From positions 1 to 64,000 of the forward strand of contig CADCCQ010000004.1 of NCBI GenBank assembly GCA_902799955.1: a stretch of DNA of 64,000 nucleotides, read 5' to 3'. The notes below the pieces were generated by a model that saw nothing but the letters and a program-made list of their open reading frames with translations, had not been told where the DNA came from and searched no databases. Below, piece by piece: positions 45,007 through 51,900 of this stretch. The position numbers and the translations under genes were made by a program. The stretch is from an uncultured bacterium. GTDB lineage: Bacteria; Verrucomicrobiota; Kiritimatiellia; RFP12; UBA1067. The stretch's first letter is position 1; each line of letters begins with the position of its first letter.

Positions 45007-45743
45007 CAGTACGCCCCCTTTCCGCCGAGGATCGCGGGGATCGTCTTGAGCAGGATCACGATGTCCTTCCACACGCCCGGCGCGAGGATGTACTCCTTGT
45101 CGAGCTGGACCTGCTCCCGGAAGGGGATCTCGCTGCGGCCCTTGATCTGCCAGAGGCACGTTATGCCGGGGATGACGTCGAGCCGCTTGCGGTCCTCGAG
45201 CGTGTACTCGGCGACCTCGGACGGCACCGGCGGGCGCGGGCCGACGAGGCTCATGTCGCCGATGAACACGTTCCAGAGCTGGGGCAGCTCGTCGAGGCTG
45301 GTGCGCCGGATGAACCTGCCCACCTTTGTGATGCGCGGGTCGTCCTTCATCTTGAAAATGACGCCGTCCTTCGACTCGTTCTTCGCCATGAGCTTCGACT
45401 TGAGCGCCTCGGCGTCCGTCCTCATGCTGCGGAACTTGTAGAACCTGAAGTGGCGGCCGTACCGTCCGACGCGCACCTGCCTGAAGATGACGGGGCCGGG
45501 GCTCGACAGCTTCACCGCGATCGCGATGGCGAGGAACACGGGCGAGAGCAGGATCATGCACGCGAGGCTTCCGAAGATGTCGATGGCCCGCTTCATGGCG
45601 TAGGAGAAGCGCACGGTGAACTTCCACGCCCGGAGCCTCAGGCTCCTGCGCTTGTTCCCGTGGGTCCTCGACGCGAGCTCCCTGACCAGCTGGTCCAGGT
45701 CCGCGCCCTTTGTCCTCTCTAGAAAGCTTTCCATTTTCCTCAA
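45006..45743 (-). CDS. Initiating polyprenyl-phosphate sugar-1-phosphate transferase
   Basis: A 245-residue monotopic enzyme of the bacterial sugar transferase family. KRAIDIFGSLACMILLSPVFLAIAIAVKLSSPGPVIFRQ is the membrane-associated N-terminus, followed by FYKFRSMRTDAE, TKVGRFIRRTSLDELPQLWNVFIGDMSLVGPRP and PGITCLWQIKGRS. It moves a sugar-1-phosphate onto undecaprenyl phosphate, the first step of repeat-unit synthesis. It lacks the four-helix N-terminal region of WbaP/WbaJ, like PglC. Start choice: TTG at 45743 with GGAGGG five bases upstream, or ATG at 45734 with GAGG close by. Confidence 0.88.
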   Translation of the reverse strand: MRKMESFLERTKGADLDQLVRELASRTHGNKRRSLRLRAWKFTVRFSYAMKRAIDIFGSLACMILLSPVFLAIAIAVKLSSPGPVIFRQVRVGRYGRHFRFYKFRSMRTDAEALKSKLMAKNESKDGVIFKMKDDPRITKVGRFIRRTSLDELPQLWNVFIGDMSLVGPRPPVPSEVAEYTLEDRKRLDVIPGITCLWQIKGRSEIPFREQVQLDKEYILAPGVWKDIVILLKTIPAILGGKGAY

Positions 45744-45762
45744 GTTGCCCTCCGTTGCCGGG

Positions 45763-46068
45763 CTACAGCAGCGCCTCCAGTTCCTTCAGCCTCCCGTGGA
45801 GCGCCGCCGCGCCGGAGGCGTCGTTGAGCGTCGCCGCCTTGCGCAGCTCGATCGCCGTGTTCGCCAGCTCCTCGTCGCCCGCCGCCAGGGCGTTGCCCTT
45901 CAGCGTGTGCGCAACCCTGTCCAGCAGCGTCCAGTCGCCCGCCGCCAGGGCGGCGCCCGCCTCCGCGATCTTCTCGTGCGCGGACGAGGCGTACTCGTCG
46001 TATATCTCCTTGACGACGTCGTCGTCGCCGAACTGCTCGTCAAGGTACTTCTTGCAGCATTCCTTCAT
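45763..46068 (-). CDS. Stand-alone HPt phosphotransfer protein
   Basis: A 101-residue all-helical protein. LDRVAHTLKGNALAAGDEELANTAIELRKAA carries the HPt signature with the phospho-accepting His at AHTLKG (about residue 53). Its ATG follows the stop codon of the REC-PP2C gene without a gap, with GGAGG inside that gene's end. It is the natural acceptor for the receivers of the two hybrid kinases encoded in the same operon, which have no HPt of their own, and would then donate to the receiver of the REC-PP2C protein. Confidence 0.88.
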   Translation of the reverse strand: MKECCKKYLDEQFGDDDVVKEIYDEYASSAHEKIAEAGAALAAGDWTLLDRVAHTLKGNALAAGDEELANTAIELRKAATLNDASGAAALHGRLKELEALL

Positions 46069-47733
46069 CTACTTTGCCTCCGTGTTGTCTTTGCCCTGTC
46101 CGGCATTCTTGCCGAACATCGGTATGTGGTAGGTCGTCTCGTTGAACGGCGGGTAGCGGTTGCGCTCGATGCCGTCGCACAGCTCGCGCACCATCAGGCG
46201 CCCGCGCCCGTGCGCGCTCATGTTCTGGTTGGCCAGCTCGAACGCCGTGTCCGAGTCGCCGACTGCCACTTCGACGCTTGGCTCCTCGGTGCCTGCGTCC
46301 CAGACCGTCAGCATCGCGTTGTCGCGCAGGCGCTTGAGGCGCAGCGAGACGACCTCGCGCAGGCGGTCGCGGTCGTCGAAGCCGTGGTCGTGCACGTTCA
46401 TGAGCTTCTCCTCGATGACAAGCTGGAGCCGCATGATGCCCTCCTCCGGCCAGCCCTGCTCGCGGCACCACTTGCCGATGTCCTGCGCCGCGGCGTCTAC
46501 GTCGCTGGGGAGGAGCCTGACGGTGGCCTCGTACATCCCCGGGACGGGGTTCGTCGCGCCGAACATCAGAAGGGAGATGTCGTCCTGGCACTTGTCGTAC
46601 CCGAGGTCGGAGAGCGCCTTCATGTACTTTGCGGGCGCGATTATGCAGTCGCCTCTTGCCCTGACGGACGACGTGATCTCCCCTCGAAGGGCCTTCGACA
46701 GCTGGATCGGGAGCTTGTCGTTGCCCTCCTCGTCGCACGAGAGGTCTACCAGGCCGTCGGTGTAGGCGAGGCAGAGCGCGGTCTTGGTGAGAGGGGTCTC
46801 CACGACGTCGGCGGGCGTGTACACCGTGTCCGGGAAGAGCCCTATCGGCAGGCCGCCCTTGTGGTCCGGGTTTATCTTGAGGCCCTCTCCGTTGTCGACC
46901 ACGATGAGGTCCGGCGCGCCGCATGATATCCACCTGACGTGCCCGACGAGCGGGCGGTGGATGCAGATGAGGGCCGTCATGTACGAGACGTCCGCGAGGT
47001 TCGCCCGGAAGAAGGCGTGGATCATGTTGGCGATGGCGTCGGGGCCCATCGTCGGCGCGCCGTCGATGCGCGCGAGCGTCTTCAGGAACGACTGCACGGC
47101 AGTCATTGCGAGCGCCGCGCTCGTGCCGTGGCCCTGGATGTCGCCCAGCACGTAGAGGTAGCTCCCGATGCCGAATGGGATCGCTTCGAAGAGGTCGCCG
47201 CTCACGATGTCCATGGGCCGCCAGTACGTCGTGTAGAACCCGCGCGGCGTCTGGATGGCCCGCGCGGGCAGGAGGCTCCGCTGGATGTGCGAGGCCAGCT
47301 CCAGCGACTTGCGGTCCTCGTCCATCTTGTTCTGGATGAACATCTCGACGCGGTGCGACGCGACCACCTGCTTCACGCGCTTCAGCAGCGCGTCGGTGCC
47401 GATGGCCTTCGGAAGGTAGTAGCTTATGGCGTCCTCGAGGATGCGCTTCAGGAAGCCGCCGCCCTCCTCGGGGTCGAGGGCGGTGAGGAAGAAGATCGGT
47501 ATCTTCGGCTCGATGCCGCGCACGATGTCGCGGAACACGAACCCGTCCATCTCGCCCATCATGATGTCCGAGATGATCACGCTGAAGGACTTCGGGGCCT
47601 TCTTGAGCACGGCGACCGCATCCGCCACGGATGCGGACGAGACGACCTCGTAGCCCTCCTTCTTCAGCTTGGCGCTGATCGTGAGCCTTATCAGTTTTTC
47701 GTCGTCGACGACAAGTATTTTAGTTGTTTGCAT
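46069..47733 (-). CDS. REC-PP2C-HATPase switch protein (HsbR-like)
   Basis: A 554-residue response regulator. Receiver, residues 1-125: ILVVDDEKLIRL, the phosphorylated Asp in IISDIMMGEMDG (about 56), and KAIGTD in place of the final Lys motif. SpoIIE/PP2C phosphatase, about 150-400: DIVSGDLFEAI, VLGDIQGHGTSAALAM, LAYTDGLVDLS, DDISLLMFG. The last 140 residues form an RsbW-type HATPase: LVIEEKLMNVHDHGF (N box) and GRGRLMVRELCDGIERN (G2 box). The layout equals that of Pseudomonas HsbR: the receiver chooses between phosphatase and kinase action on a STAS protein. Its partners HPt (45763) and STAS (42366) are in the same operon. Confidence 0.88.
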   Translation of the reverse strand: MQTTKILVVDDEKLIRLTISAKLKKEGYEVVSSASVADAVAVLKKAPKSFSVIISDIMMGEMDGFVFRDIVRGIEPKIPIFFLTALDPEEGGGFLKRILEDAISYYLPKAIGTDALLKRVKQVVASHRVEMFIQNKMDEDRKSLELASHIQRSLLPARAIQTPRGFYTTYWRPMDIVSGDLFEAIPFGIGSYLYVLGDIQGHGTSAALAMTAVQSFLKTLARIDGAPTMGPDAIANMIHAFFRANLADVSYMTALICIHRPLVGHVRWISCGAPDLIVVDNGEGLKINPDHKGGLPIGLFPDTVYTPADVVETPLTKTALCLAYTDGLVDLSCDEEGNDKLPIQLSKALRGEITSSVRARGDCIIAPAKYMKALSDLGYDKCQDDISLLMFGATNPVPGMYEATVRLLPSDVDAAAQDIGKWCREQGWPEEGIMRLQLVIEEKLMNVHDHGFDDRDRLREVVSLRLKRLRDNAMLTVWDAGTEEPSVEVAVGDSDTAFELANQNMSAHGRGRLMVRELCDGIERNRYPPFNETTYHIPMFGKNAGQGKDNTEAK

Positions 47734-47746
47734 GGCAGTATGGCTC

Positions 47747-47767
47747 CGCCGGCGGCCTTCGCCGGCG
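47747..47767 (-). promoter_or_regulatory. Leader hairpin of the EPS operon
   Basis: CGCCGGCG (47747-47754) and CGCCGGCG (47760-47767) form a perfect 8-bp GC stem with a 5-base loop, beginning within a few bases of the predicted transcription start and ending next to the GGAG ribosome-binding site. It could protect the 5' end or limit translation of the first gene. Confidence 0.4.
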
Positions 47768-47776
47768 AATACCTAT

Positions 47777-47805
47777 ATTATGCCACATTCTCGCATTTTT
47801 TTCAA
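47777..47805 (-). promoter_or_regulatory. Candidate promoter of the EPS/regulator operon
   Basis: On the minus strand TTGAAA is followed by 17 bases and CATAAT (47782-47777). The predicted start of transcription is about 36 bases before the ATG at 47733. Confidence 0.45.
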
Positions 47806-47844
47806 GAGAATGTTCTGCGCCGGCGAATGGGCGCTCGGGGAGGG

Positions 47845-48681
47845 TCATGGCGTCACGGTCTGGATCTCGACGGTTGGCGGCATGACGATCGTCTCGACAT
47901 TGCCGCCTTTCCCCGGCGTCGCCTCGTCCAGGGCCTCGTCCATCATGTCGCCGATTCCGGCGATCCCGCCGCCGCCGCCGGTGCTGTCGTATACGTTGTT
48001 GAGGGTGTCGTGGATGACGTCTACGTCGTCGCCTGAATAGCCAAGCTCCTTGGCGACTTGGCGGACGAGCGTGGAGCGCTCGCGCTTGGCGGCGGGGCGC
48101 ATCTCCATCTCAAGCATCACCATCTCCTGTATCGCCTTGACGTCCGGGATCAGGCCCTTCATCTTCGCGGCGATGGCCTCCTTCTTCGCCATCAGCTCGA
48201 GGAAACGCTCGTGGTTCTTCCTCTCCTCCTCCGTCATCGACGAGGTGTCGATGGAGGCAAGGAAGTCCATCCGGCCCTTGGCCTTCTTGGAGAGCTTCAT
48301 CTTCAGCTGCGCCATGGCGTTGGTTGTCTGGGAGAACTCCTCCTCCGAGAGGTGGTTCTTCAGCTCCCCGAGGACGTCCATGTCGCCGCCCGTGATCTTG
48401 ATAACGTCCTTGTCTTCGTTGTCGGCCTTTTCGGGCTTGGCGTGCGCTGGCTTCGCGGCCAGCTTCTTAGTCAGGTCGCCTCTCAGCTTCGCGACCTGTC
48501 CCTCAAGCTCGACTATGCGCTTCTGCGCGTCCGCGAGCTTCTTGGCGGAGTCGTCCGGCTTCGTCTCGGTCGGCGTCGGCCCCGCGTTTTTCGCTGCGGA
48601 GTTTTTCCCTGCGAAGAATCCCCCGCACGCGGCGGCGGCCACGACCACTGCTGCGAGCACTGCGGCTATAGGTTGCTTCAT
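47845..48681 (-). CDS. Secreted coiled-coil protein of unknown function
   Basis: A 278-residue protein with an N-terminal signal or lipoprotein-like segment (AAVLAAVVVAAAACGGFFAGK; the Cys may be a lipobox). Residues about 40-75 are a short coiled coil (AKKLADAQKRIVELEGQVAKLRGDL), and 100-240 are helical and rich in Lys, Glu and Met (QTTNAMAQLKMKLSKKAKGRM, EEERKNHERFLELMAKKEAIAAKMKGL). A glycine run precedes the acidic C-terminus. I recognise no family. AAAGGAAA lies before the ATG and a canonical promoter is present. It is the only gene between the EPS operon and the ATPase gene. Confidence 0.6.
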   Translation of the reverse strand: MKQPIAAVLAAVVVAAAACGGFFAGKNSAAKNAGPTPTETKPDDSAKKLADAQKRIVELEGQVAKLRGDLTKKLAAKPAHAKPEKADNEDKDVIKITGGDMDVLGELKNHLSEEEFSQTTNAMAQLKMKLSKKAKGRMDFLASIDTSSMTEEERKNHERFLELMAKKEAIAAKMKGLIPDVKAIQEMVMLEMEMRPAAKRERSTLVRQVAKELGYSGDDVDVIHDTLNNVYDSTGGGGGIAGIGDMMDEALDEATPGKGGNVETIVMPPTVEIQTVTP

Positions 48682-48722
48682 TTCACGGTTTCCTTTCTCC
48701 CTGTGAGGGTATCAGGCGATAC

Positions 48723-48751
48723 ATTATACTACACAGTTTCCGTATCTGCAA
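48723..48751 (-). promoter_or_regulatory. Promoter of the secreted coiled-coil gene
   Basis: Minus-strand TTGC, 19 bases, TATAAT (48728-48723). The leader of about 35 bases contains the AAAGGAAA ribosome-binding site. Confidence 0.65.
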
Positions 48752-48777
48752 GTGCTAAAGTTCCTCATTTTACAACG

Positions 48778-48822
48778 CCCCCAAATCCACTCTTGCAATT
48801 TATGGGTTGGGTATGATATAAT
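48778..48822 (+). promoter_or_regulatory. Orphan promoter, copy 1 of a duplicated promoter module
   Basis: The 19-mer CCCCCAAATCCACTCTTGC (48778-48796) is followed by 20 bases and TGATATAAT, box 48817-48822. The same 19-mer with the same spacing to TATAAT recurs at 50588-50632. Here no plus-strand gene follows; transcription would run into the 3' end of the minus-strand ATPase gene. Confidence 0.65.
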
Positions 48823-48828
48823 GTTTTC

Positions 48829-49000
48829 GCTTTCGCGAGGGCGACCGCGAGTGCGGTTCACCTAGTGGAGGCAGACATAGTTTGGGAATAGGCAGGCGAC
48901 AAGCCGCCTCGTGTGGGCCTCAGCCGCCTTGCGCGACCCCGGTGGACAGAAGCCGCTTGAGAAGGAATGCAGACCAGTGGGGAAGCGTAAGAATCCCGTT
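48829..49000 (+). ncRNA. Candidate RNA transcribed from the orphan promoter
   Basis: The predicted start of transcription is near 48829. The first 170 bases hold several short GC stems (for example AGGCG/CGCCT around 48893-48908) and no plausible coding frame with a ribosome-binding site. The RNA would overlap the ATPase 3' end in antisense. The 3' end is a guess and I recognise no known RNA family. Confidence 0.25.
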
Positions 49001-50269
49001 GGAAAAGCCGACATTTCCCTTTATGAGCTTTATGCCCCATCGTATGTCTGGATAGCGGTCGCTGGCGACCATTGTCCTGATGGACTTCGCCTTCGCCGAA
49101 CCTGCCTTCACCTCGACCGGCACAAGATGCTCAGCGTCGCGAAGGAGGAAATCCATCTCGAGCGTCGAATCCTCACGCTTGTAATAGACGAGTGGTGCGC
49201 CGCTCTTCGCCAATGCCTCGCCAACGATGTTCTCGAAGAGCCCGCCCTTGTACGTGCCGAGGCTGCGGTTGGCGCGAAAGTCGTACTGCGACTCCTCGTC
49301 CAACTGCCCGAGCAGAAGACCGCTGTCCGCAAGGTATATCTTGAACCTGTCGTCATGCTGGTTGCCGCCTATCGGTAGTTCCGGGAATACCATCGCATGG
49401 CAGACGTTGACCACACCGGCGTCTTTGAGCCATTCGACGCATCCGCGATAGTCCTTGAATCTGGCGTCCTTTGCGACCTTCGATATCTGGAACTTCTTGT
49501 TCTCCTTGGCGAGCTGCTGTGCCACATGGTCGAGCACATTCAGGATTCGCGTTTGGTCAACGCCTTGCGCATACTTCCTAACATCGTCCCGATAGGCAAG
49601 GAAAAGCTCGCGCTGAAGAGCGGATGACCCCTCGAACGTCCCGGTATCGAAGTAGTTGCGGAGAATCTCTGGCATCCCGCCCAACGCACAGTAGTCGAGG
49701 AACCTCCGCTCCATGAGGTCAAGCGTCATGTCGTCGAACGGACAACGATCAGCCATTCGGGAGAATAACTCGCTGATGAAATCCGCGTCATATCCGCACG
49801 CCCACAGAAACTCCTCGAAGTCGAGCGAGGCAAGGTCGTAGTCCGTCTTCGATCCTACCGGAAGGCTCGCTATCTGCTTGTAGTGGACGCCAAGCATGGA
49901 GCCACTGGAGATTACGTCATACCTGCCGTCGGCCTTGAAATCCTTGAATGTAGTCGCTATGTCTGGGAACTCCTGTATTTCGTCGAAGAAGATGAGTGTG
50001 CCGCCGGGGACAAACCGCAATGACGGATCCAACGCCGACATCCGCTTTATCACGCTTGCAGCCTTGTAGCCATCTGCCGTAATCTGCCTAAACTCTGGCT
50101 GAAACGCAAAGTTGATCTCTATGACACTTTTATAGTGCCTTTGGGCGAAGTGACGTATGGACTCCGTCTTGCCGACTTGTCGAGCGCCCTTGACGAGCAG
50201 TGGCTTGCGATTTGGATTCGCTAACCACTGCTCAAGCCAGTCATCAAATTTTCGCTTCAAATACCGCAT
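48920..50269 (-). CDS. AAA ATPase with DUF4143 (AAA_14 type)
   Basis: About 449 residues from ATG 50269 (AGGAGA five bases upstream). An in-frame ATG at 50290 abuts the TATAAT box and would lie before the transcription start. Walker A is LVKGARQVGKTESIRHF, Walker B LIFFDEIQEF, then ISSGSMLGVHYK. The C-terminal half is DUF4143: FKIYLADSGLLLGQL, GLFENIVGEALAKSG, YYKREDSTLEMDFLL and VPVEVKAGSAKAKSI, the last two being a nuclease-like E-x-K pattern. Members are common, often mobile, and possibly linked to defence or stress; the true role is unknown. A promoter copy and a triple 33-bp repeat flank it. Confidence 0.85.
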   Translation of the reverse strand: MRYLKRKFDDWLEQWLANPNRKPLLVKGARQVGKTESIRHFAQRHYKSVIEINFAFQPEFRQITADGYKAASVIKRMSALDPSLRFVPGGTLIFFDEIQEFPDIATTFKDFKADGRYDVISSGSMLGVHYKQIASLPVGSKTDYDLASLDFEEFLWACGYDADFISELFSRMADRCPFDDMTLDLMERRFLDYCALGGMPEILRNYFDTGTFEGSSALQRELFLAYRDDVRKYAQGVDQTRILNVLDHVAQQLAKENKKFQISKVAKDARFKDYRGCVEWLKDAGVVNVCHAMVFPELPIGGNQHDDRFKIYLADSGLLLGQLDEESQYDFRANRSLGTYKGGLFENIVGEALAKSGAPLVYYKREDSTLEMDFLLRDAEHLVPVEVKAGSAKAKSIRTMVASDRYPDIRWGIKLIKGNVGFSNGILTLPHWSAFLLKRLLSTGVAQGG

Positions 50270-50290
50270 ATCTTCTCCTATTTTTCGCAT

Positions 50291-50319
50291 ATTATATCAT
50301 ACAACTACTCACAATGCAA
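50291..50319 (-). promoter_or_regulatory. Promoter of the DUF4143 ATPase gene
   Basis: Minus-strand CTCTTGC, then TGATATAAT, with 19 bases between TTGC and TATAAT (50296-50291). The CTCTTGC and TGATATAAT words are shared with the duplicated promoter modules on either side of the gene. Confidence 0.65.
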
Positions 50320-50326
50320 GAGTTGT

Positions 50327-50412
50327 TCCGAAAAAAATGAGCGAATGACATTGCTTGCATCCCGAAAAAATGAGTGAATAATTTACATCTCGTCCCGAAA
50401 AAATGAGTGAAT
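50327..50412. repeat. Three direct repeats, 33-bp period (CCCGAAAAAATGAGTGAAT)
   Basis: Copies end at 50346, 50379 and 50412, exactly 33 bases apart. The 19-bp core is perfect in copies 2 and 3 and has two changes in copy 1; the 14-bp spacers differ. The array lies just upstream of the ATPase promoter. The spacing of about three helical turns suits iterons or transposase-binding sites. Confidence 0.85.
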
Positions 50413-50587
50413 GGAAATGCGATCTCCGCCGCTTTCCTAAACAACTCTGCGAAACAGTCCCGACCAACAGTTCACAAAAATTTCCGCCGCACCCTCAACG
50501 GACCATCTTCAAAGTTGTCAAGGTTGTTTCCTATTGCCAATACACCCTAGGTTTATGACCGAGATGCGCCCTTTTACATAAATAAAT

Positions 50588-50632
50588 CCCCCAAATCCAC
50601 TCTTGCCTTTTAGAGGGATCTTGTGATATAAT
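50588..50632 (+). promoter_or_regulatory. Promoter of the FGE-domain gene, copy 2 of the duplicated module
   Basis: CCCCCAAATCCACTCTTGC (50588-50606), 20 bases, TATAAT (50627-50632) preceded by TGA. Transcription would begin near 50639, leaving a leader of about 108 bases that includes the small hairpin TTCCCGCGTGGGAA. Confidence 0.7.
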
Positions 50633-50746
50633 TTTCGTGTTCTGCTGAAGGGCGGGTAATGCCGCCTTGACGCAGGGCGCTAGATTTCCCGCGTGGGAAT
50701 TGGTAGAACGTGTGCCTCGCGTCCACCGCAAATAAAGGGAAAAGCG

Positions 50747-51499
50747 ATGATGAAGCCCTCAATGAAGAAATACATTGTTGCCGCATTTGTTGCGGCGAGC
50801 ATGACCACTGTGTATGCACAGTCGGCAGTTCGCGATACTGGCAACATCGCGGACGCCTATACTGGCGCGTCCCGTGAGAGGCGACTTAAAAAGGCCGTTT
50901 CGAATATCATCAACAGCATGGTTGCGATTCCCGGCAAGAACTTCAAAATGGGGAAGTACGAAGTTACGCAAGAACAGTGGGAAGCGGTTATGGGCGAGAA
51001 TCCGTCTGACTTTAAAGCTCCTAATAATCCAGTGGAGAATGTTTCCTGGGAGGACTGCAAGAAGTTTCTGGAGAAGTTGAACTCCATGCCAGAAGTGAAG
51101 AAGTCTGGACTGACGTTCCGCCTTCCGACGGAAAAGGCGTGGGAATACGCCTGCCGTGCGGGATCGACAGGTGATTACTGCAAGCTTGCTGATGGAACGG
51201 AGATCACGAAGGGCACACAGGGTGAAGTGGCGTGGTATGAAGACAACAGCGGGAAAAAGACACACCCTGTCGGACAGAAGAAGCCGAATGCGTTTGGCCT
51301 CTACGACATGCATGGAAACGTATGGGAATGGTGTGAGGACTTGTATCAGGCCGGCAGTCCTACGCGCGTGTTCCGGGGCGGCAGCTGGAAAGACAGGTCC
51401 GGGATCTGCGCGGCAGGCGTTCGGAGCTACTTCTACCCCGACTTCCGCGAAGGCTACCTTGGCTTCCGCCTTGCGGCCACCCAGAATGTGAACCGGTAA
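50747..51499 (+). CDS. Secreted FGE-sulfatase (SUMF1-like) domain protein
   Basis: About 250 residues from ATG 50747 (AAAGGGAAAA upstream), not the earlier GTG at 50693. Signal peptide: YIVAAFVAASMTTVYAQS. FGE-type fold motifs: KMGKYEVTQEQWEAVMGENPSDFK, NPVENVSWEDCKKFLEKLN, FRLPTEKAWEYACRAGS, GLYDMHGNVWEWCEDLY, and the last strand VFRGGSWKDRSG to GYLGFRLA. The catalytic Cys pair of true formylglycine-generating enzymes is not evident, so it is probably a C-type-lectin-like binding or structural protein rather than a sulfatase activator. The C-terminal 40 residues correspond to the segment that diversity-generating retroelements vary in related proteins, but no reverse transcriptase is in the window. 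Confidence 0.82.
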   Translation: MMKPSMKKYIVAAFVAASMTTVYAQSAVRDTGNIADAYTGASRERRLKKAVSNIINSMVAIPGKNFKMGKYEVTQEQWEAVMGENPSDFKAPNNPVENVSWEDCKKFLEKLNSMPEVKKSGLTFRLPTEKAWEYACRAGSTGDYCKLADGTEITKGTQGEVAWYEDNSGKKTHPVGQKKPNAFGLYDMHGNVWEWCEDLYQAGSPTRVFRGGSWKDRSGICAAGVRSYFYPDFREGYLGFRLAATQNVNR

Positions 51500-51531
51500 A
51501 GCAGGCAAGGGCGAGCGGCGGACGAAAGCGT

Positions 51532-51549
51532 CCCGCGCGGACGCGCGGG
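51532..51549 (+). terminator. GC-rich hairpin after the FGE-domain gene
   Basis: CCCGCGC (51532-51538) pairs with GCGCGGG (51543-51549) around a 4-base loop, 33 bases after the stop codon. No T tract follows, so termination is possible but not certain. Confidence 0.4.
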
Positions 51550-51609
51550 TTCGCGGAGCGAAAGCCGACCATCCACTCACCCGTAAAACCCTTCGTTTAT
51601 TCAAGCCCT

Positions 51610-51875
51610 TGTGGGGACACTCCCCGCAAGTACTTTTTGACAGGAAATCAACGGGGTGCGACCACGTTTTTGACAGACATTTGCGTCGCTCGCCACACAT
51701 TTTTGACAGGCGATATTGTAGAACCCTTGTGCGGCCCCATTGCAAGAGCTTTGCAATATATCTCATAAACAAGCAAAACAATTACAGTTTTTGTTGATTT
51801 TCTTTGGTTGAGAATTTTCCGCAGAGAATTCTCATTTTCAGTTTCCGGCTTGTGTTTGCGGGGAGTGTCCCCACA
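51610..51875. mobile_element. 266-bp MITE-like element with 20-bp perfect inverted repeats
   Basis: TGTGGGGACACTCCCCGCAA (51610-51629) is repeated inverted at 51856-51875, each end itself near-palindromic. Just inside the left end are three copies of TTTTTGACAG at 51634, 51667 and 51700, exactly 33 bases apart, like spaced transposase-binding sites; the right end lacks them. No transposase frame is present and no target duplication is obvious. Between lies AT-rich sequence with a GAGAATT/AATTCTC hairpin (about 51812-51835). Confidence 0.5.
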
Positions 51876-51900
51876 GAAGGGGGAGTGGTTTGCGACATAA

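Larger units (their letters stand above)
50270..50746. other. Gene-free region with promoters and a triple direct repeat
   Basis: These 477 bases hold the ATPase promoter (minus strand), three direct repeats of a 33-bp period (50327-50412), about 170 bases of featureless AT-rich sequence, then the second copy of the duplicated promoter module and the leader of the FGE-domain gene. No reading frame is convincing. Confidence 0.6.

Noticed and set aside
48829..49000. 6S RNA, SRP RNA, tmRNA or RNase P RNA at the orphan promoter
   Set aside because: None of their conserved words was found (for example the SRP tetraloop region, the tmRNA start GGGG-x-TGA, or the RNase P GAGGAAAGTCC).
50327..50412. 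Short CRISPR-like array
   Set aside because: The repeat is 19 bp with 14-bp spacers, three copies only, with no cas genes; spacers are too short for any known type.
50639..50746. Possible tRNA in the FGE-gene leader (TGGTAGAAC resembles a D loop)
   Set aside because: No T-arm sequence (GGTTCRA) or acceptor stem pairing could be found; the match is local.
51634..51709. Second CRISPR-like array (TTTTTGACAG)
   Set aside because: A 10-12 bp repeat with about 22-bp spacers inside an inverted-repeat element fits transposase-binding sites better.
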